A DNA stretch of 11,142 bases from Rhodocyclaceae bacterium (GTDB taxonomy: Bacteria; Pseudomonadota; Gammaproteobacteria; Burkholderiales; Rhodocyclaceae). Positions within the stretch are counted from its first letter, which is position 1. Each line of letters begins with the position of its first letter. The notes under the pieces are model-generated. The model made no database searches. It had not been told where the DNA came from and was given only the letters and a program-made list of their open reading frames with translations. The stretch spans positions 1 through 11,142 of the forward strand of contig JANYAW010000201.1 of the NCBI GenBank assembly GCA_025361105.1, written 5' to 3'. The translations under genes were made by a program, and so were the position numbers. Below are positions 6,739 through 11,142 of this stretch, one piece after another.

Positions 6739-7665
6739 ATGCTGCGCTTCATTCTTCGCCGAATTTTCTTTGAGGCCGTCCCAACACTTCTGGTGTTGGT
6801 TACCGTCACTTTCTTCCTCATCCGCCTGGCACCCGGCGGGCCTTTTTCGTCCGAGATGAATGTGCCGCCAGAAGTCAAAGCGGCGATTGAAGCGAAGTAC
6901 CGCATGGACCAATCTTTGCCCATGCAATATCTCGGCTATCTCGCCGATTTGGCGCAAGGCGATCTTGGTCCTTCGTTTAAATACAAAGATTTCACCGTCA
7001 ACGAACTGGTGAACAAGGCGGTTCCGGTCTCGTTCAAATTGGGCATCGCAGCTTTTATCATCGCGCTGATTTTCGGTGTGTGCGCGGGCGTGGCGGCGGC
7101 GCTCAAGCAAAACACCTGGATAGATTATTCGGTGATGGGTGTGGCGATGATCGGTGTCGTGCTGCCCAATTTTGTACTCGCGCCGATGTTGGCACTGGTC
7201 TTCGCCGTGTGGCTAAAAATCTTGCCCGCTGGCGGTTGGGAGGGTGGCCAATTCACCTTCATGGTCTTGCCAGTTGCCGTCTTGTGCAAGCACTACATTT
7301 CAGTGATTGCCCGCATCACACGCGGTAGCATGATTGAAGTGCTCGGTAGTCAGTTCATCCGCACGGCGCGCGCCAAGGGCTTGCCGATGCATTACATCTT
7401 GCGTCGTCACGCGCTCAAGCCGGCCTTGCTGCCGGTCGTCAGCTATCTCGGGCCAGCCTTCGTTGGCATCATTACTGGCTCGGTGGTGGTCGAAACTTTT
7501 TTTGGCATTCCTGGCATCGGACAACTTTTTATCAACGGTGCACTCAATCGGGATTACTCGATGGTGCTTGGCCTGACCATTTTGATCGGCACGCTGATGA
7601 TTACTTTTAATGCGATTGTCGATATTTTGTATGGCTTTATCGACCCGCGCATTCGTATCAAATAA
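6739..7665 (+). CDS. oppB: Oligopeptide ABC transporter permease OppB
   Basis: This is one of two inner-membrane channel subunits. The ATG at 6739 gives 308 residues, matching the usual OppB size, and starts the typical MLRFILRRIFFEAVPTLLV. Longer open frame upstream overlaps the end of oppA and lacks family character. Typical features are the first membrane helix followed by RLAPGGPF (29-36), a periplasmic region to about residue 90, several further helices, and the cytoplasmic EAA-like coupling loop around 208-227 (RTARAKGLPMHYILRRHALK) that contacts an ATPase. The ending GFIDPRIRIK is also family-typical. The Shine-Dalgarno is poor (GAG, 8 nt upstream), so expression may depend on coupling with oppA. 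oppC starts 11 nt after the stop codon. Confidence 0.95.
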   Translation: MLRFILRRIFFEAVPTLLVLVTVTFFLIRLAPGGPFSSEMNVPPEVKAAIEAKYRMDQSLPMQYLGYLADLAQGDLGPSFKYKDFTVNELVNKAVPVSFKLGIAAFIIALIFGVCAGVAAALKQNTWIDYSVMGVAMIGVVLPNFVLAPMLALVFAVWLKILPAGGWEGGQFTFMVLPVAVLCKHYISVIARITRGSMIEVLGSQFIRTARAKGLPMHYILRRHALKPALLPVVSYLGPAFVGIITGSVVVETFFGIPGIGQLFINGALNRDYSMVLGLTILIGTLMITFNAIVDILYGFIDPRIRIK

Positions 7666-7676
7666 GCTGACAAATA

Positions 7677-8591
7677 ATGAACGCTTCACTACCTGCTTTG
7701 CCGCCGCTAGTCGGACTCGATGATGATGCCAACACCAGCATCGCCGGTCGCAGTTTGTGGGTCGATGCGCGACGGCGCTTCTTGCGCAATCGTGCAGCGT
7801 TGGTCAGTCTGTGTGTGCTCGTCATCATCGTCACGGTTTGTTTACTCGGCGCGACGCTCTCGCCTTACGCCTATGACGATCCCGATTTCGCTGCCATGCA
7901 TAACGCGCCGGATACACAAACGCAGCACTGGTTTGGCACCGATAATTTGGGTCGAGATTTATTTGTCCGTACGCTACTTGGCGGACGCATTTCGCTGATG
8001 GTCGGCGCACTCGGTGCGCTGGTCGCCGTGCTTATTGGCACGCTCTACGGCGCGACCGCAGGCTTTGTCGGCGGCAAACTTGACAGCGTAATGATGCGGT
8101 TTTTGGAAATTCTGGCGAGTTTTCCCATCATGTTTTTGGTCATACTTTTGATGACGTTATTCGGTCGGGACTTGTGGCTGATTTTTATCGCCATCGGTGC
8201 GGTGTCGTGGCTGGATATGGCGCGTATCGTGCGCGGTCAAACGCTCTCGCTCAAGCGCAAGGAATTCGTTGAAGCCGCACACGTCGCAGGTGTTTCGACC
8301 GCACGAATTATCGTGCGGCATATCGTGCCCAACGTACTTGGTTTGGTTGCCGTGTATGCCACTTTGTTGGTGCCTTCGATGATTTTGTTCGAGAGTTTTT
8401 TGTCCTATCTCGGCCTTGGCGTGCAAGAGCCAACCACCTCTTGGGGCGCACTGTTGGAGCAAGGAGCCAAGTCGATTGAAGTCGCCATGTGGGAACTGAT
8501 TTTTCCCGCCGGATTTTTGGTGACAACGCTGTTTTGTTTTAATTTTATTGGCGACGGGCTGCGTGATGCGCTGGACCCCAAGGATCGATGA
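7677..8591 (+). CDS. oppC: Oligopeptide ABC transporter permease OppC
   Basis: This is the second channel subunit, 304 residues, normal for OppC. It has the characteristic cytoplasmic N-terminal segment (RSLWVDARRRFLRNRAALVSL) before the first membrane helix. The hallmark HWFGTDNLGRDLFVRTLLGGRISL follows at about residues 84-107. The EAA coupling loop is seen at 199-219 (EAAHVAGVSTARIIVRHIVPN). The C-terminus NFIGDGLRDALDPKDR is standard for the family. The start lacks a strong ribosome binding site and lies close behind oppB, consistent with translational coupling. The stop codon is 57 nt before the chosen oppD start, and that gap contains a copy of the 26-bp repeat. Confidence 0.95.
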   Translation: MNASLPALPPLVGLDDDANTSIAGRSLWVDARRRFLRNRAALVSLCVLVIIVTVCLLGATLSPYAYDDPDFAAMHNAPDTQTQHWFGTDNLGRDLFVRTLLGGRISLMVGALGALVAVLIGTLYGATAGFVGGKLDSVMMRFLEILASFPIMFLVILLMTLFGRDLWLIFIAIGAVSWLDMARIVRGQTLSLKRKEFVEAAHVAGVSTARIIVRHIVPNVLGLVAVYATLLVPSMILFESFLSYLGLGVQEPTTSWGALLEQGAKSIEVAMWELIFPAGFLVTTLFCFNFIGDGLRDALDPKDR

Positions 8592-8604
8592 GATGGATTC
8601 TCCA

Positions 8605-8630
8605 GCGGCGTGTTACCAGCACCAACTGAC
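8605..8630 (-). repeat. 26-bp dispersed repeat, inverted copy upstream of oppD
   Basis: Read on the minus strand, this stretch matches the copy at 10685-10710 at 21 of 26 positions and the queA segment at 820-845 at 22 of 26. It fills most of the oppC-oppD gap and ends 18 nt before the oppD ATG, in the opposite orientation to the other two intergenic copies. Confidence 0.65.
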
Positions 8631-8648
8631 ACACCAACGGACGAAATT

Positions 8649-9680
8649 ATGAATCTGCTTGAAGTCAGCAATCTCAACGTTCGTTTCCAAACGCCTGAAG
8701 GCGAAGTTGCTGCCGTCAGTGATTTGTCTTTCACGCTCGCCTCCGGCGCGTCGATTGGTATCGTTGGCGAATCAGGTTCGGGCAAGACGCAAACCGCCTA
8801 TGCCTTGATGGGATTGCTGGCAAAAAATGGGCGAGCGAGTGGCGAAGTCCGCTACGACGGTGTTAATTTATTAACCCTGTCCGAAGCCGAACTCAACCGA
8901 CGGCGCGGCGCGGAAATCGCGATGATTTATCAAGACCCGATGACTTCACTCAACCCGTATTTGACGGTCGGCGATCAACTCACCGAGGTTTTGCAATTCC
9001 ATAAAGCGATGGACAAACGCGCCGCATTTGCCGAGTCGGTGCGCATGCTCGACGCGGTGCGAATTGCCGATGCAAACAAACGCATGGGACTTTATCCGCA
9101 CGAGTTTTCCGGTGGTATGCGCCAGCGCGTAGTGATTGCGATGGCATTGCTGTGTCGCCCGAAATTGCTGATCGCCGACGAGCCGACCACGGCATTGGAT
9201 GTCACCGTGCAAGCCCAAATTTTGGCCTTGTTGCAAGACTTGCGGCGTGAATTTTCGACCTCGATTATTTTGATCACGCACGATCTCGGTGTGGTCGCCG
9301 GTGTGTGTGATTCAGTCTTGGTGATGTATGCGGGGCGAGTGATGGAATATGGCGATGCGCAAAGCGTGTTCCACGATGCGGCTCACCCCTACACGCGTGG
9401 GCTGCTGCATGCCTTGCCACGACTGGATCGCGCGCATGCCGACGCAGCTACGACAGGTGGTACAACAGGTGTCACGGCGCGGCTCAACACCATCCCGGGT
9501 AATCCGCCAAACCTGCTGGAGCTGCCCAGCGGTTGCCCCTTTGTGCCGCGCTGTATCGACCGCAACAGCGCTTGCCTCTCACCGCCCAAGCTGGAAAATT
9601 TTGCGCCAGGGCGGCAGCGCGCCTGTCATCGACTTATCGATGAACTGACTGACCTTGATGCGCCGCTGGGAGTCGGTTAA
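8649..9680 (+). CDS. oppD: Oligopeptide ABC transporter ATP-binding protein OppD
   Basis: This is one of the two cytoplasmic ATPases. The ATG at 8649 gives 343 residues beginning MNLLEVSNLNVRFQT, the typical OppD start. A GTG at 8610 would add 13 residues encoded by the repeat and is less likely. Motifs in this numbering: Walker A GESGSGKT (40-47), Q-loop Gln95 (YQDPMTSLNP), signature FSGGMRQRV (153-161), Walker B LLIADEP with Asp177-Glu178, D-loop ALD, and switch His211 (THDLGVVAG). FSGGM in place of LSGGQ is normal for OppD. The C-terminal oligopeptide-transporter extension carries the CPFVPRCIDRNSAC cysteine cluster, which in this family can bind an iron-sulfur cluster. The stop TAA and the oppF ATG overlap by one base (TAATG). 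Confidence 0.95.
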   Translation: MNLLEVSNLNVRFQTPEGEVAAVSDLSFTLASGASIGIVGESGSGKTQTAYALMGLLAKNGRASGEVRYDGVNLLTLSEAELNRRRGAEIAMIYQDPMTSLNPYLTVGDQLTEVLQFHKAMDKRAAFAESVRMLDAVRIADANKRMGLYPHEFSGGMRQRVVIAMALLCRPKLLIADEPTTALDVTVQAQILALLQDLRREFSTSIILITHDLGVVAGVCDSVLVMYAGRVMEYGDAQSVFHDAAHPYTRGLLHALPRLDRAHADAATTGGTTGVTARLNTIPGNPPNLLELPSGCPFVPRCIDRNSACLSPPKLENFAPGRQRACHRLIDELTDLDAPLGVG

Positions 9681-10666
9681 TGACCACGCCATTGCTCGAT
9701 GTCCGCGATCTCAAAGTGCAATTCAACGTCGGCCGCACTGGCCTCATGCCGTGGTCACCGCCACGATTACTGCGCGCCGTCGATGGTGTCAGCTTCACCG
9801 TGAATGCGGGCGAAACACTGGGCATCGTTGGCGAGTCCGGCTGCGGCAAAAGCTCGCTCGCCCGTGCGCTAATTGGCCTGAACCCGATTGCCGGTGGCGA
9901 CGCACTATTCTTGGGGCGCTCCTTGGCCGGACTCTCAAAATCGCAATGGCACGACATGCGCGCCGACATGCAAATGATTTTCCAGGACCCGCTGTCGTCA
10001 CTCGATCCACGCATGACCATCGGCAACATCATCGCCGAGCCATTGCAAGCGCAACGCCCAGGCATGGCACGCGCAGAGGTCAAAGCTCAAGTCGAGCAAG
10101 TGATGCAGCGCGTTGGCCTACTCTCCAATGTCATCAATCGCTACCCTCATGAATTCTCTGGTGGTCAATGTCAGCGCGTGGGCATCGCACGGGCGCTGGT
10201 GGTCAAACCCAAATTGATTATTTGCGACGAACCCGTCTCAGCGCTCGATGTTTCGATACAAGCGCAAGTCATCAATCTACTGATGGATTTGCAACGCAGC
10301 GACGGCCTCGCGCTGGTATTCATCGCGCATGATTTGGCCGTTGTCAAACACATCGCCGATAAAGTCGTGGTGATGTATCTAGGCCGCACCATGGAAACCG
10401 CGCCAACCAATGCGCTGTTCGACGCGCCGCAGCACCCCTACACCCGCGCCCTACTCTCCGCCGTGCCCGTGCCCGACCCGGATATCGAGCGCAATAAAGT
10501 AATACAGATTCTCGACGGCGATATCCCCAGTCCGATCAACCCACCATCAGGCTGCGTATTTCGCACGCGCTGTCCGCTAGCGGATGTGGCCTGTGGTGAA
10601 ACGGTACCGACACTCGATGCAATAGCAACAACACATCAAGTGGCTTGTTTGAAAGTAGGTGCCTGA
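9680..10666 (+). CDS. oppF: Oligopeptide ABC transporter ATP-binding protein OppF
   Basis: This is the partner ATPase of OppD, 328 residues. Motifs: Walker A GESGCGKS (51-58), Q-loop Gln102 (FQDPLSSLDP), signature FSGGQCQRV (159-167), Walker B LIICDEP with Asp183-Glu184, ALD D-loop, and switch His217 (IAHDLAVVKH). It has the usual OppF/DppF C-terminal extension with the CVFRTRCPLADVAC cysteine cluster. The start overlaps the oppD stop codon by one base, which indicates coupled translation and equal amounts of the two ATPases. The last codons contain half of an 8-bp inverted repeat with the downstream gap, and a small interrupted palindrome spans the stop codon. Confidence 0.95.
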   Translation: MTTPLLDVRDLKVQFNVGRTGLMPWSPPRLLRAVDGVSFTVNAGETLGIVGESGCGKSSLARALIGLNPIAGGDALFLGRSLAGLSKSQWHDMRADMQMIFQDPLSSLDPRMTIGNIIAEPLQAQRPGMARAEVKAQVEQVMQRVGLLSNVINRYPHEFSGGQCQRVGIARALVVKPKLIICDEPVSALDVSIQAQVINLLMDLQRSDGLALVFIAHDLAVVKHIADKVVVMYLGRTMETAPTNALFDAPQHPYTRALLSAVPVPDPDIERNKVIQILDGDIPSPINPPSGCVFRTRCPLADVACGETVPTLDAIATTHQVACLKVGA

Positions 10667-10670
10667 CACC
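10658..10670. repeat. Interrupted palindrome across the oppF stop codon
   Basis: GGTG-CCTGA-CACC covers the oppF TGA (10664-10666). The four-base stem is short and no T-run follows, so it is not a convincing intrinsic terminator. Similar GGTGCCTGACACC-like motifs resemble repeated extragenic palindromes of some proteobacteria, but that link is from memory and untested. Confidence 0.35.
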
Positions 10671-10682
10671 GGAACACTTGAC

Positions 10683-10757
10683 ATGCCACTTGGTGCTGGC
10701 GACACGCCGTTATTTGTGACAACATCTGCCGACGAATTCAACGATAAGGTGAACTGA
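10683..10757 (+). CDS. Possible 24-codon leader ORF upstream of the MFS gene
   Basis: An ATG at 10683 opens a 24-codon frame beginning MPLGAGDTPLFV and ending in TGA at 10755-10757, two bases before the MFS start codon. GGAA (10671-10674), 8 nt before the ATG, could serve as a weak ribosome binding site. The stop falls just past the MFS Shine-Dalgarno (AAGGTGA, 10746-10752), so ribosomes on this ORF would affect MFS translation. The first half is encoded by the 26-bp repeat and resembles the QueA segment PVGAGDTALFIV in the same frame. No known family is recognised. It may simply be a chance frame. Confidence 0.25.
   Translation: MPLGAGDTPLFVTTSADEFNDKVN
10685..10710 (+). repeat. 26-bp dispersed repeat, copy upstream of MFS gene
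   Basis: This copy matches 4461-4486 at 24 of 26 positions and ends 49 nt before the MFS ATG. It contains GGCG-ACA-CGCC, a four-base stem with a three-base loop; this stem is not conserved in every copy. Confidence 0.75.
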
Positions 10758-10759
10758 AT

Positions 10760-11142
10760 ATGTCTGAAGCGACAGCGAACCCGCGTTCCCTTGATTCCAC
10801 CAACCAGCAAAGCACGCGTTCGCGCTACTACCTGCTCGGGCTGCTGACGGTGGTCTACAGTTTTAACTTCATCGACAGGCAGTTGCTTTCCATCCTCCAG
10901 GAATCCGTCAAAAAGGAAATGTTGTTGTCGGACGCGCAGTTGGGTTTGCTCACTGGCTTTGCCTTCGCGCTGTTTTATGTCATGGCTGGTTTGCCGATTG
11001 CGCGCTATGCCGATAGAGGCAATCGGCGCAATATTGTGGCGGGATCATTAGTAGTGTGGAGCATGATGACGGCGCTGTGCGGGATGGCGCAAATCTATCT
11101 GCAATTGCTCGCGGCGCGCATTGGTGTCGGCGTGGGCGAGGC
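10760..11142 (+). CDS. MFS transporter, N-terminal part (cut by right edge)
   Basis: The first 127 codons of a major facilitator superfamily permease are present. A hydrophilic N-terminus of about 22 residues precedes helix 1 (YYLLGLLTVVYSFNFIDRQLLSIL). Then come SDAQLGLLTGFAFALFYVMAGLPIARYADRGNRRNIV, with the canonical MFS loop 2-3 motif (ARYADRGNRR, cf. GxLaDrxGrr), and helices 3-4 ending in ARIGVGVGEA at the edge. The FNFIDRQ and RIGVGVGEA segments are common in spinster-like MFS proteins of proteobacteria, whose substrates are mostly unknown. A good Shine-Dalgarno AAGGTGA (10746-10752) precedes the ATG. The gene is co-oriented with oppF after a 93-nt gap with no clear terminator, so read-through from the opp genes is possible. 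Confidence 0.93.
   Translation, partial: MSEATANPRSLDSTNQQSTRSRYYLLGLLTVVYSFNFIDRQLLSILQESVKKEMLLSDAQLGLLTGFAFALFYVMAGLPIARYADRGNRRNIVAGSLVVWSMMTALCGMAQIYLQLLAARIGVGVGE

Noticed and set aside
8610..8648. GTG start giving OppD 13 extra residues
   Set aside because: The added residues are the translation of the dispersed repeat and gap. MNLLEVSNL at 8649 is the usual OppD beginning.
8405..8785. 126-codon frame antisense to the oppC-oppD junction
   Set aside because: It is antisense to two well-supported genes and has serine-rich composition typical of shadow frames.
8649..9680. OppD signature FSGGM in place of LSGGQ as a degenerate ATPase site
   Set aside because: This variant is normal for OppD proteins, and Walker A, Walker B, Q-loop and switch His are intact.
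10678..10683. TTGACA as the -35 box of an MFS promoter
   Set aside because: The hexamer is perfect, but no acceptable -10 lies at 16-18 nt spacing (GACACG at 17).
1..11142. Mobile element, phage, CRISPR or defence island
   Set aside because: No transposase, integrase, regular spacer array, terminal inverted repeats or defence domains were found. The tRNA gene shows no duplicated 3' end that would mark an integration site.

Overview
The window looks like ordinary chromosomal DNA from a Gram-negative proteobacterium, most likely a betaproteobacterium. This is inferred from moderate GC content, Sec signal peptides on periplasmic proteins, a Kup-type potassium transporter, a complete OppABCDF-type importer and a classical queA-tgt pair. 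No database search was possible, so the lineage is a judgement from protein character. I see no phage, insertion sequence, integrase, CRISPR array or defence system.

Left part (1-1767, minus strand): a tRNA-Leu(CAA) gene with encoded CCA lies 31 nt upstream of queA. queA overlaps tgt by four bases (ATGA), and tgt runs off the left edge. QueA and Tgt are consecutive enzymes of queuosine tRNA modification, so the tRNA and the modification genes probably share a transcript. The 286-nt gap 1768-2053 separates this leftward unit from the rightward one. It holds a weak candidate promoter for the tRNA and a perfect TATAAT in front of the rightward genes.

Right part (2054-11142, plus strand throughout, no gap above 93 nt and no evident intrinsic terminator): a DinB/YfiT-like metalloprotein, then kup (potassium uptake), then an exported two-cysteine PrxQ/BCP-type peroxiredoxin. 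Next comes a complete peptide ABC importer: periplasmic binding protein (oppA-like), permeases oppB and oppC, and ATPases oppD and oppF. Last is the beginning of an MFS transporter cut by the right edge. The five opp genes would act together: OppA captures peptides in the periplasm, OppB/OppC form the channel, and OppD/OppF hydrolyse ATP.

The least explained feature is a short dispersed repeat of about 26 bp (core GGTGCTGGCGACACGCCG). It is found in three intergenic gaps just upstream of start codons (peroxiredoxin, oppD, MFS gene), and a close match lies inside queA. The copy before the MFS gene is the start of a possible 24-codon leader ORF that ends two bases before the MFS start codon. 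Everything else is well-known family content; I do not see a convincing new multi-gene system.
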